Shown piece after piece: positions 45,284-56,121 of a stretch of 64,000 bases of DNA. Source of the DNA: Bolinopsis microptera (lineage: Eukaryota > Ctenophora > Tentaculata > Lobata > Bolinopsidae); NCBI RefSeq assembly GCF_026151205.1, contig NC_087084.1, forward strand, positions 7,985,394-8,049,393. Direction: 5' to 3'. Within the stretch, counting starts at the first letter, position 1, and the number at the start of each line of letters is the position of its first letter. The notes beneath the pieces are model-generated. The model was not told the DNA's origin, did not search any database, and saw only the letters and a list, made by a program, of their open reading frames with translations. The translations under genes were made by a program, and so were the position numbers.

Positions 45284-47743
45284 CTGGTAATCTTGTTTTG
45301 CTCTTATGAGTGGGTCAATCATTTATTTTTAATTGTAGTTGACGAAATGAGAGTCTCCACTCAGTGTGTTAAAACATAATTCTTTGTCGACGTTTCGGCT
45401 ACATGCCTTTGTCATAAACAGGACGTACTGAAAACTTACATAGCTGCAAAGATACAATGTTAAAATAATCTATTAATACTACGAAATATAACAACAAAAA
45501 AATAACATCTTGAAACACAACAACAATCACAAATTTATCCAAAAGAAACATAAAATATAATGGCTAAAAGAATCCACACCGCAACAAACCGTGAACAATT
45601 CCTCATAGTACTACAAACATTTTACCAAGATAGCTCCTTCATAAAACTGATTAATCAAAAATAATCTAGGTTTATAAGTTCAATATTACATTAACTTCCA
45701 AGTATATTTTATCCAATCACCTTCATTTACGGACTCAGACAATTGAGTATTTATTTCTGGGTTTTCACGTTTTATTAGAACCGACTGCCACAATTGACGG
45801 TCCACATTTTTGTTTTGAAACCCCACGGTGGAGGTTGGCGTGTGCCGCAATTTATTAATCAATGGTTATTACATAAATGAAATTATAGAAGTCACACTAA
45901 AATATAATAATGTAAAATAAAATATATTAAAATAAATGCCCTACTAAAAGTACTATATAACTAACGGTCTGCAAAACTGGTTGAAGTCGCAATTTGTAAA
46001 CATGCTAATTACTATTTAATAATAATAGATAAAAAGTTTTGCGCGGCAGATGTAAATTCGGCATTGCATAATGGCAGTGAAATTAAAATGATATGTTGTT
46101 GATAAAAGATCATGGTCATTTGTCGCGAGTGATCTTTCTTTACGCGTTGTCGCTTACTAACTCGGTGTTGTAGTCTATCTGCGAGCGCCCTTCTCTTTGA
46201 GACTTTCTTAGCCCAGGTATACTATAAAGTAAGAAATTTGGCCAATTTTCATCGTCTCCTGAGCTTTGCAGCTTGAGGAGTTCGCGCTTAGCTGAATTTT
46301 TAAAGATTTCAATTGAAAAGGTAGAACTTGGAATAGTTACATCCTTACTTTGTTTTGTAATAGAGAGCATGGGTCCTTTGAAGAAAAGAGTATTTCTAAA
46401 TGTTGGGCCGTTGTAAGTTGTGAACCAAGAAAGGTTATGTTCGTATGTGGAATTATAGGTGGGAATATCGTGAGGGAAAAGTTCTTTGATGGATTTAGGG
46501 AGAAGGCTTGGCATGTTCCTTACTCTTTTTAGACATAGTCTTTACATCTTTTTCGAACTATAAACCAAAACGGTATGTTTGGCATTGAAATGTCTGCATG
46601 CTCCTCTAGGTAGTGCTTCCCCATGGCCGTAGATTTGTTGCCATCCCTTACTGATTTGTAGTGTTCCCAGGCTCTACTTCTTTTAAACCTACAGGTTTCC
46701 CCAATGTAGGACTTATTACATATTTGGCATATTAATTGGTAGCAAATGTTTTTGATCATGCAGGATTTATCGCACTGGAAGCATTTGCTGTCACTTTGTT
46801 TATTGCATTTTGTTTGCTGTAGGCTAGATCTACCTTATATAAATGAACAGACGTGTCGAAAAGTCTACTATACCCTAAGAAATCAAAACCTCTTGGATTC
46901 CACCAGGGTAACATTCACATCAGGAAAACGTCTCATGGAAGCTTTAACAAGATCTAGCCTACAGCAAACAAAATGCAATAAACAAAGTGACAGCAAATGC
47001 TACCAGTGCGATAAATCCTGCATGATCAAAAACATTTGCTACCAATTAATATGCCAAATATGTAATAAGTCCTACATTGGGGAAACTGGTAGGTTTAAAA
47101 GAAGTAGAGCCTGGGAACACTACAAATCAGTAAGGGATGGCAACAAATCTACGGCCATGGGGAAGCACTACCTAGAGCTCTAGAGGAGCATGCAGACATT
47201 TCAATGCCAAACATACCGTTTCGGTTTATAGTTCGAAAAAGATGTAAAGACTATGTGGACCGTCAATTGTGGCAGTCGGTTCTAATAAAACGTGAAAACC
47301 CAGAAATAAATACTCAATTGTCTGAGTCCGTAAATGAAGGTGATTGGATAAAATATACTTGGAAGTTAATGTAATATTGAACTTATAAACCTAGATTATT
47401 TTTGATTAATCAGTTTTATGAAGGAGCTATCTTGGTAAAATGTTTGTAGTACTATGAGGAATTGTTCACGGTTTGTTGCGGTGTGGATTCTTTTAGCCAT
47501 TATATTTTATGTTTCTTTTGGATAAATTTGTGATTGTTGTTGTGTTTCAAGATGTTATTTTTTTGTTGTTATATTTCGTAGTATTAATAGATTATTTTAA
47601 CATTGTATCTTTGCAGCTATGTAAGTTTTCAGTACGTCCTGTTTATGACAAAGGCATGTAGCCGAAACGTCGACAAAGAATTATGTTTTAACACACTGAG
47701 TGGAGACTCTCATTTCGTCAACTACAATAAAAAAAAAAAAAAA
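45284..47743. mobile_element. Penelope-like retroelement, palindromic 3' fragment
   Basis: A 13-bp duplication, ACACCTTGAAATA, flanks the insert (45,271-45,283 and 47,744-47,756). A poly(A)-like run precedes the right copy. Both arms encode the GIY-YIG endonuclease tail of Penelope-like elements. On the plus strand, 46,857-47,180 reads KCYQCDKSC, CQICNKSYIGETGRFKRSR and AWEHYKSVRDG. On the minus strand, 46,529-46,759 repeats it. The arms are inverted around a loop at about 46,831-46,949, and the reverse transcriptase is missing. An 8-base insertion shifts the frame after KHYLE in the plus arm. Complex inverted or tandem structures are known for this class. Confidence 0.85.
45812..46530 (-). 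other. Insert in the left Penelope arm with an unassigned frame
   Basis: The left arm is interrupted between CCACA and CATAGTCTTT, a junction that is continuous in the right arm (47,245-47,265). The insert carries a minus-strand frame (46,140-46,514) with LPKSIKELFPHDIPTYN and TYNGPTFRNTLFF. I do not recognise it. It could be a fragment of another retroelement. Confidence 0.5.
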
Positions 47744-48384
47744 ACACCTTGAAATAGATGTCAATAAACGACGAGCAAAATTTCAACCCGATACCGCAAG
47801 AAATGATTAACTTATAGCGTCTCAACCACAAAATAATTTTGTCCGAAAATTGCACTCTCAACCAGAAAATGCTCGATTACAAAAATAGGTATTCTCAAAA
47901 TAATTTTTTTGTGTGGAAACGGTGCGCTAGTAGGTCACTGAACTGCCTATGAGGTCATTTGGTCTGGACGGCACAAACCACTGTTTTGGTGTATGCCCAC
48001 TTAAAGGTACTAAGAGACAAAGAAGGACACATACAAATTAAGACAACTTTAACTTAATTACAATTAAGTTTTTACTGACTTTACAACGCAAGATATTGAA
48101 ATAACACGAAGAGATAGACCTCACGAAACACAGAGAGCACAAAGAGAAATTACAAAAAAGTTACACTCAATAATTCTAACACGGATTAGCTCCAGCTATT
48201 AAATAATTCACATTCCAGAACAACAGAACTACTCTTCTTAAATCATGGTACTGGAATGTGCGTGTATTATCTCTGGACGGTTTGAAATTTCCGGTTGATT
48301 TCCTGCAGCTTTTAAACCGGACCAGGGCTGAAACCGGATTTAGACGGATATTTAATTTAAGATGTTGTAATGTGATAATTATAA

Positions 48385-48557
48385 CACACATAACCCCGGC
48401 ATGCGCAGGGATTATATTTCAATTTTTCCCGCGACGTGCGGGAAAAATTTATAATAATTTCGAGTGCGAAGCACGAGGGATCATTATGAAAATAACCCCG
48501 ACGTGCTTTAGCACGAGGGGTTATTTTAATATAACTTAAGCGTGCCGGTGTTATGTG
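48385..48557. mobile_element. 173-bp TIR element A between TTATAA sites
   Basis: CACACATAACCCCGGC at the left is mirrored by GCCGGTGTTATGTG at the right. TTATAA flanks both sides (48,379-48,384 and 48,558-48,563). Sister spacers read GATAATTATAAAGCAG without interruption. The interior contains further small palindromes (TTTTTCCCGCGACGTGCGGG region). Confidence 0.8.
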
Positions 48558-48563
48558 TTATAA

Positions 48564-49309
48564 ACCCCTCCGGGTTAGTGCTAGGACCAACAAATTTGAC
48601 ATTTTACTCTTAATTCTAGCTATATGAGATCATTATGGAAAATATGAAATGGAATTGGGGACTACCAAATAAATACAACTAAGGTACTATGACTTTTGAA
48701 ATTGGCGTTATATCTTAACATTATTCCTCAGTCAGAACGTTGAATGAATATGAATATCGATAAGGGGCGTCGAGTTAAGCCTGGCAAGCGATAAAAGCTA
48801 ATAATGATATCGTGTCATGAAGTTCATCAAAGTAGACGACTATAATACATGGCTTATATCAAACACGACAAAATTAACCGAACCAGACAAAATCAAATGT
48901 AACCGTCGAGACAAGTTATGGAACTGGTCCAATTAATGTAAGAGTTTAAGTAATGTAAGCAGTGTGCTGGAGTTTTGCCAGCGCTTGCAATTAGACCGAT
49001 ACGTAGATCGAGTGTATTTATAGTTCTTACGTTAAGCCATAGGTCACGTGACATTTTTTACCAATGCGCGTCGTAGTAGTTAGTCACGTGATACACGTCA
49101 TAAAAACACGTGACAGTGCGCGGTTGAAATTCTCATGGAATATCAAAACAAAACAAATCTTGTTGAGCCAAATTAGCGGGGCGGGATTATAAAAGCTGTG
49201 CCGGGGTTATTTATTCAGCGGGAAAAAACTAACAGCTGGGAGCCTGGATTATCAGAATCTATTTAGCTGGAGCCGGGATTTTCAGAATCTTATTCTATCC
49301 CGGAGGTGT
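48564..49309. mobile_element. 746-bp TIR element B sharing the TTATAA site
   Basis: The element begins ACCCCTCCGGG and ends CCCGGAGGTGT. It uses the middle TTATAA (48,558-48,563) as its left flank and 49,310-49,315 as its right flank. It has no coding frame. It lies head to tail with element A, so the original single TTATAA is now present three times. Confidence 0.8.
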
Positions 49310-49579
49310 TTATAAAGCAGTTGGTACACATAATAACTTACTAAAACAGTTATAATGCAATTTTTACATATATATGATAAATATTCTGTTAAATTGACAA
49401 GGTCACTGCAACTGTGTCCCGGCTCAATTATATCATCAACTACAAGCGAAGATACAGTAGTACAACATCAGGCTTTATACTTTTCAAATTATACCGATGT
49501 TTATTTACAAGATATTTAAATCCTTAAATAATAAAGTAATCTGGTTCAGTTAATTAATTGTATTTTAAAGTTTGAAGTG

Positions 49580-51778
49580 TTAATGATATCTTACTTCAAC
49601 AGAATCTTTAAGTTTATCAAGTAGACTACACATGCGATGATAATCCTCAAGTATTGCACCTTTTACAGGAAACATTATTACTGTGCACTTAACTCGTGCT
49701 CGTGATATGGCAAGGTATAAAAGTTCTGAATCAAATGAAACATTTTGAACAGACACTCCAGTCAGTATCTCAGCTTTATAATCAAATAACTGTTGCAGTG
49801 CTACAACTGCAGGCCATTCTTTTGAATATGTTGACGTCACCTTCCTTGGTGTAATATTTTTTGAAGATAATATCCCATCCACAATGGTTTTACTTAAATT
49901 ATCTGTGTTATTATCCCAAAGATTGTAAAGAATACCCACATCATTACCATCTATCATACCATCAAAACATAATTCTTTAAATTCCTTGTCAAAAATAGAA
50001 TATATAAGTTCCTCGTTATACTTTTGCAGAACATGCACGACAGTTTTTGGTCCGTGTATGTAGTGCCCGGGGGTTTGTAAAATGTCGAAATCGTTTGTAA
50101 ATGTTGATACAAGGTTTTCCGATTCAATAATATGTTCTCGAATGACTGACAATGCTCTCGACAAATCAGAGGTGTTTCTTAAGTTCTTTGATAGACTTAC
50201 AAGCTGTGTAGATGACAATTCGTCGTTAAAAAGTTTGGCTAGTCTAGAGTCATGTCTTAACCTTTCCTCCTCATCAGCAATATAAAGAGGACTTTGTAAC
50301 GTGTCACATGAGATCCAAACGTGACAAGAACATGACAGTTCTAATAATACTTTAAATATATCATAGTTTTTATTGATGTCTTTTTTTACTTCATCCCACC
50401 TGAACACTCCTTGAATATCGTCGAAAAACACGTGAATTCCTTTTCCTTGAAATAAACGTATTAAGTATATTAGCGATATGTTATTGATATGTTCGATATC
50501 CTCAGTTGTACCATTTAAACTCTGAAGCATTATTATGACAACTTGATAGCCTTTTATTTTACGCCAGATCTCATCAGCAGAAATACCAACCATTTCTGTA
50601 CGACAAATAGAAACGTGCTTAACACCTGCTTTCTCAAGCGGCTTATGTAAATGCTCTGGGGATGTCATGTTTCCATCAATAACATACGTTTCACAGAATA
50701 ACACAATTTTGTTGTCTTCACTTGACAATGCTAGTTGTAGTATCTTAGCTAGTAGTACAACAGTTTTACCGGCTCCAGCGGGTCCATTGATCCACAAGAA
50801 CTTCTCATTTGAATTAATCAAATCGTACTGTTGTTTAGTCAAGTTGTCGATTCCTAAAAAGTCCTTGATGATCTTGGGTGATGGAATAACTTGAGGGTTA
50901 ATGATTCTGAAGGTGAATTTTCCTGAACGCAGTTGTTCGTTTATGTTCACTATACACTTTCCCAAACTACACTTGGACTTATCACAAATGGTCGTATCTG
51001 TACACCATATAGCTAATAATAAGTTCCTGACATCTTCATGTTTGGTGCGAAACTCAGGATGCAAAGGCTCATCCAAGATTAGATCACTTACATTGTTGTT
51101 CCACCAATCACTAAAATCTGCCAAATCTTCTTTGAAAATTATTGACGAAAGTTTATCCCTGCTTATCAGAAATTCTTTCTTGAATGCTTTTTCAAAGTTG
51201 GGGTAAACGGTAAATTGGAGAACTGTTAACCGTTTACAAAATCTTTTAACAAATTGTACCATCTTGTTCCTCTGGTCCAGTGATTTCTGGAACGTTTTGG
51301 CCAATGCTTGCGATTGTTGATCTTTGTTACACCCAGGGTCTGATTGATTTCCGATATGACCCATATTCTTCACTTCAATAATTACAAAGCAGTTTGGTGT
51401 TATCACTACAAAATCGCACTCGCCTTCTCTGTTAGTTGCTGTCTTTTTGCACGTTTTACAGTTTCGTTTATCATGGGTTAAATCTCCCAGATAATATTGG
51501 AAATGAGTATATTCAAAACCATGAAGAACAATAAAATCTCCTCCAATCAGTTTTTCTAAAGCTCTGTATACAATAACCTCAGCCTCATAGTTGAGTTGCT
51601 GGTTTCTGTCGTTTTCAAAACTACATCCGGGCTGATCTTCAGGGTAAAGGTCTACATACTTTTGCTGAGGAGCTCTGGGTAACATGATGGGATGTTTGTC
51701 TCCAGTTGAACAGTAGGTTTCAAATATCTCACTCCCATTCCGCAGGTATTTCTCGTACTGTGTTTCCTTCTTGGTCAT
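49580..51778 (-). CDS. NERD nuclease-helicase copy 6 (intact, reference copy)
   Basis: This is an unbroken frame of 732 codons from the conserved ATG at 51,778. Domains by residue: N-terminal lead 1-60; NERD-type PD-(D/E)xK fold 65-140, with Asp122 in ECDFV and Glu135/Lys137 in IIEVKN; a cysteine group CKTC (107-110) plus Cys121, possibly metal-binding; and a linker with a second cysteine group (CTD ... CDKSKCSLGKC, 259-275). The SF1-type ATPase follows: Walker A GPAGAGKT 332-339, Walker B FFDDIQ 451-456, WISCDTLQ 488-495, Arg-containing LRNTSD 533-538, and motif VI SRARVK 692-697. There is no signal peptide or membrane segment. AATAAA lies 75 bases past the stop. The role is unknown. Nuclease plus ATPase suggests nucleic-acid processing. 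Confidence 0.92.
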   Translation of the reverse strand: MTKKETQYEKYLRNGSEIFETYCSTGDKHPIMLPRAPQQKYVDLYPEDQPGCSFENDRNQQLNYEAEVIVYRALEKLIGGDFIVLHGFEYTHFQYYLGDLTHDKRNCKTCKKTATNREGECDFVVITPNCFVIIEVKNMGHIGNQSDPGCNKDQQSQALAKTFQKSLDQRNKMVQFVKRFCKRLTVLQFTVYPNFEKAFKKEFLISRDKLSSIIFKEDLADFSDWWNNNVSDLILDEPLHPEFRTKHEDVRNLLLAIWCTDTTICDKSKCSLGKCIVNINEQLRSGKFTFRIINPQVIPSPKIIKDFLGIDNLTKQQYDLINSNEKFLWINGPAGAGKTVVLLAKILQLALSSEDNKIVLFCETYVIDGNMTSPEHLHKPLEKAGVKHVSICRTEMVGISADEIWRKIKGYQVVIIMLQSLNGTTEDIEHINNISLIYLIRLFQGKGIHVFFDDIQGVFRWDEVKKDINKNYDIFKVLLELSCSCHVWISCDTLQSPLYIADEEERLRHDSRLAKLFNDELSSTQLVSLSKNLRNTSDLSRALSVIREHIIESENLVSTFTNDFDILQTPGHYIHGPKTVVHVLQKYNEELIYSIFDKEFKELCFDGMIDGNDVGILYNLWDNNTDNLSKTIVDGILSSKNITPRKVTSTYSKEWPAVVALQQLFDYKAEILTGVSVQNVSFDSELLYLAISRARVKCTVIMFPVKGAILEDYHRMCSLLDKLKDSVEVRYH

Positions 51779-53913
51779 AGCAATCTTCACTGTAGTGCAA
51801 ATGTTAAGTACTTTAGTCTTAATTAACCTTGTCAGCTAATCAAATGTAAAATAATACCGGGGCCCTAACGCTAGAAGCTATCGCCCATCAAGTATCAGTA
51901 CTTAGGGTTTTAGCGAAACTATTTTTATAAAGATACAACCTGGTAGTGAGAGGACTCCCGGATTTTGCCACTTGCTAATTCTGTCACTTTCTTAGTAGAA
52001 AAGCAGTGGTCATTACTTATTGCTTGATTGAGGTGAAAACCAGCCCCCCTTAATTACAGGTACAGAAAGTGGAATGTAACATGCAGAGTGATAAAGACAC
52101 GTACAAATGAAGACAAATGTTGAAATACCTTAATTAACTTAGATCTTAATAACTACAACAAAGTTATCACTAACTTAACAACGTAAGATAATCAAGTAAC
52201 ACGAAGAAATATACCTCACGAAACACAGAGAGCACAAAGAGAAATGACAGAAAAGTTACACTCACTTATTATAACACGGCTCATATTCCGGTATTACATA
52301 ATTCACATTCCAGAACAACAGAACTACTCTTCTTAGATCATGGTACTGGAATGTGCGTGTGGTGTGTACGTTCGTGAGTCGCGACTTCAAGCTAACGAGA
52401 TTTTACGGCAAACAAGCGCTCTGGTTGGCTAGGGGTAGCGTGCAATGTGCATGCGCCATGTAAGATATGGCCTGTTAACTGGGAAAAATTATTTTTGTCC
52501 TCGGACCCCCCCCCCCCCCCCCCACTTTCATAATGTAATAATTTAATTAGTTTAGTACGGATGTTATAGTGATTTGTTTAAGTACTATTACCAATTTATC
52601 TCGATTTATGTGGAACCGACTGGTCTGGGGTTTGGGCAACCGGACCGGAAAGTGCCGGATATCAATCTCTTTTTCGGTTAAACGGATCTTAACTCTAGAA
52701 ACTGAATTGAGAGTAAATCTTTTTATGTAGAATTAAAGGTGCTAAGAGACATAGAAAGACACATACAAATGAAGACAACTTCAACAGCATCTGATTAACT
52801 ACGACTAAGTTATCACTAACTTTGCAACGTAAGATAATCAAATAACACGAAGAAATAAACCTCACGAAACACAGAGAGCACAAAGAGAAATGACAGAAAA
52901 GGTACACTCACTAATTGTTACACGGCTCATCTCCGGCCGGTATTACATAATTCACATTCCAGAACAACAAGAGAACTACTCTTCTTATATCATGGTACTT
53001 GAAATTTGAATTTGTGTGTGTGTGACGTGTATGCTCGTTAGTCAAGTGTGTGCGTCATGTGTGTGCGTGCAAGAAACTAAGCCGAAACGTTTCACAGAAC
53101 CTTCCATGTAATCCAATAATAACGGTCATAACACAAGGCATAATATCTTGCTAATAATTCAAAACGAACGGGGCTCAACCAAAGGAATATAACAACAATA
53201 TAATTATACATGTTATAGGACCAACATTTAAGTGTCCATTAAAAAATTAAGGCCACAGAGAGAGGGGGGAGGTCAATTTTGACATTTTGGGACATGTTGT
53301 AGAGCTCGGCACAAATTTTTTAATGCTTTTGTTCTTATCGAAAGAGAAGTAGTTTCCGTTTCCGTTTCATGTTATTTTATTGTAAATGAAAACTTTAAAT
53401 GAATGCACTCTAACAAAAATATTTATTGTTCTTGGACCCCCCACCCCCCCCCCCCCCCTTCATAATGGGAGATGAAAAACAGCAAAACTATTCTTATTAG
53501 ATCATGGTATTGCAGTGCTCGTGTATTATCTCTGGACGGTTTGAAATTTCCGGTTGATTTCCGGCAGCTTTTAAACCGGACCAGGGCTGAAACCGGATTT
53601 AGACGGATATTTAATTTTAGATGTTGTAAAGTGATAATTATAAAGCAGTTGTTACACGTTATAATAACTTGATAAAACAGTTATAATGCAATTTTCACAT
53701 ATTATATATGATAAATATTTTGTTAAACTGACAAGGTCACTGCAACTGTGTCCCGTCTCAATCATATCATCAACTACAAGCGAAGATAATGTAGTACAAC
53801 ATTAGGCCTTATACTTTTCAAATTTTACCGATGTTTATTCACAAGATATTTAAATCCCTAATTAATAAAGTAATCTGGTTCAGTTAATAAATTGTATTTT
53901 AAAGTTTGAAGTA
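51779..53913. repeat. Array spacer 6-7
   Basis: No gene was seen. It carries two block R copies (about 52,170-52,345 and 52,800-53,000), C runs at about 52,507-52,523 and 53,442-53,458, and the CGGTTTGAAATTTCCGG block (about 53,538). It also holds the empty sites that date the spacer 5-6 insertions. A polyadenylation hexamer for copy 7 is at 53,834-53,839. Confidence 0.8.
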
Positions 53914-56121
53914 TTAGTGATATCTTACTTCAGCAGAATCTTTGAGTTTATCAAGTAGACTACACATGCAATGATAATCCTCAAATTTCGTACCTTCATC
54001 AAAAAACATTATTACTGTGCACTTAACTCGTGCTCGTGACATGGCAAGGTATAAAAGTTCTGAATCAAATGAAACATTCTCAGTCCCTCCAGTCAGTGTA
54101 TCAAGTTTATAATCATACAACCGTTGCAAAACTATAACTGCAGGCCATTCTTTTGAATATGTTGACATCACCCTCCTTGGTGTAATATCTTTTGAAAATA
54201 ATATCCCATCCACAAATGTTTTGACTAAATTTTCTATGTTACTATCAGGATCACAGAGAGTATAAAGAAATCCCACATCATTACCATCTATCATATAATC
54301 AAAACATAATTCATTAAATTCTTTGTCAAAAATAGAATATATAAGTTCCTCGTTAAACTTTTGCAGAACATGCACGATAGATTTTGGTCCATGTATGTAG
54401 TGCCCGGGGGCTTGCAAAATGGCTAAATCATTTTTATATATTGATACTATGTGTCCCGGCTCAATGATATGTTCTCGAATTGCTGACAATGTTTTCGACA
54501 AATCAGAGGTGTTTCTCAAGTTCTTTGATAGACTTACAAGCTGTGTAGATGACAATTTGTCGTTAAAAAGTTCTGCTAGTTTAGAGTCATTTCCGAACAT
54601 TTCCTCCTCATCAGCCTTGTAACTGGGGCTTTGTAACGTGTCACATGAGATGCAAACATGCAGACAAGAACATGACAGTTCTAACAATGCGTTTAATATC
54701 TCATAGTCTTTATTTGTGCTGTCTTTTGGCATATCCCACCTAAACACTCCTTGAATATCGTCGAAAAACACGTGAATTCCTTTTCCTTGAAATAAACGTA
54801 TTAAGGTTATTAGCCACGCATTGCCAAGACATTCGATATGCGTAGTTTCAGTTTTAAAATCCCTAATCATTATTATGACAACTTGATTGTCATTAAGATA
54901 GCTTTTTATTTTACGCCAGAGTTCATCAATAGGTTCTGTATCAGAATAAATAGGAACGTGCTTAACACCTGCTTTTTCTAGCGGCTTTTGTAGATGCTCT
55001 GGGGATGTCATGGCGTCACCAATGTTACACGTTTCACATAATAGTACAATTTTGTTGTCCTCATTTGACAGTGCTAGTTGTAGCATCTTGGCTAGTAGTA
55101 CAACAGTTTTACCAGCTCCAGCGGGTCCATTGATCCACAAAAACTTCTCGTCTGAATTTATCAAATCTTACTGTTGTTTAGTCAAGTTGTCTATTCCTAA
55201 AAAGTCCTTGACAATCGTGGGTGATGGAATGACGTCAGGGTTATTGCTCCTGAAGGTAAATATTCCTGAACGCAGTTGTTCGCCGATTTTAACTATACAC
55301 TTACCCAAACTACATTTGGACTTCGTACAAATGGTCTTATCTGTACACCATATAGCTAATAATAAGTTCCTAACATGTTCATGCTTGGTGCGAAACTCAG
55401 GATGTAAAGGCTCATCCAATGTTAGATCACTTACATTGTCTTTCCACCAATCACTAAAATCTTCCAAATCTTCTTTGAAAATTATTGACGAAAGTTTATC
55501 CCTGCTTAGCGGAAATTCTTTCTTGAATACTTTTTCAAAGTTGGGGTAAACGGTAAACTGGAGAACTGTTAACCGTTTACAAAATCTTTTAACAAATTGT
55601 ACCATCTTGTTCCTCTGGTCCAGTGATTTCTGGAAAGTTTTGCCCAATGCTTGCGACTGTTGATTATTGTTACACACAGGGTCTGATTGATTCCCGATAT
55701 GACCCATATTCTTCACTTCAATAATTACAAAGCAGTTTGGTGTTATCACTACAAAATCGCACTCGCCTTCTCGGTTAGTTGCTCTCTTCTTACACTCTGT
55801 ACATTTTCGTTTAACATGGGTTAAATCTTCCAGATAATATTGGAAATGAGTATATTCAAAACTATGAAGAACAATAAAATCTCCCCCACTCAGTTTCTCT
55901 AAAGCTCTGTATACAATAACCTCAGCCTCGTAGTTGAGTTGCTGGTTTCTATCATTTTGAAAACTACATCCGGGCTGATCTTCAGGGTAAAGGTCTACAT
56001 ACTTTTGTTGAGGAGCTCTGGGTAACATGATGGGATGTTTGTCTTTAGTTGAACAGTAGGTTTCAAATATATCATTTCCATTCTGCAGGTATTTCTCGTA
56101 CTGTGTTTCATTTCTGGTCAT
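53914..56121 (-). pseudogene. NERD nuclease-helicase copy 7 (one nonsense codon)
   Basis: The frame is continuous from the conserved ATG at 56,121 to the stop at 53,914 except for one TAA at 55,168-55,170. There sister copies have the tyrosine codon TAC of KQQYDLIN, about 10 residues before Walker A. All later motifs are intact (GPAGAGKT, FFDDIQG, SKNLRNTSDL, SRARVKC). It has an extra residue in SCLHVCIS. Sequence homology with sister copies stops about 17 bases upstream of the ATG, directly at a CAG, so this copy has a different 5' region and marks the outer edge of the array. The polyadenylation hexamer is intact. Confidence 0.88.

Larger units (their letters stand above)
44420..48000. mobile_element. 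TTAA-flanked palindromic element (piggyBac-like MITE)
   Basis: The ends GGGGGCATACACCAAA and TTTTGGTGTATGCCCAC are flanked by TTAA (44,416-44,419 and 48,001-48,004). The sister spacer at about 52,729 reads TAGAATTAAAGGTGCTAAGA, an exact empty site with one TTAA. TTAA duplication is the hallmark of piggyBac-type transposition. The element is a long palindrome: 44,420-44,875 mirrors 45,055-45,283 plus 47,757-48,000. It was later split by a Penelope-like insertion. It has no transposase. Confidence 0.9.
41697..49579. repeat. Array spacer 5-6, expanded by transposons
   Basis: This spacer is about 7.9 kb against 1.8-2.9 kb elsewhere. The extra length is explained by a mariner-type element (42,011-43,824), a TTAA-flanked palindromic element containing a Penelope-like insert (44,420-48,000), and two TTATAA-flanked elements (48,385-49,309). 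The remainder matches other spacers, including block R at about 48,080-48,260. A polyadenylation hexamer for copy 6 is at 49,500-49,505. Confidence 0.85.
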
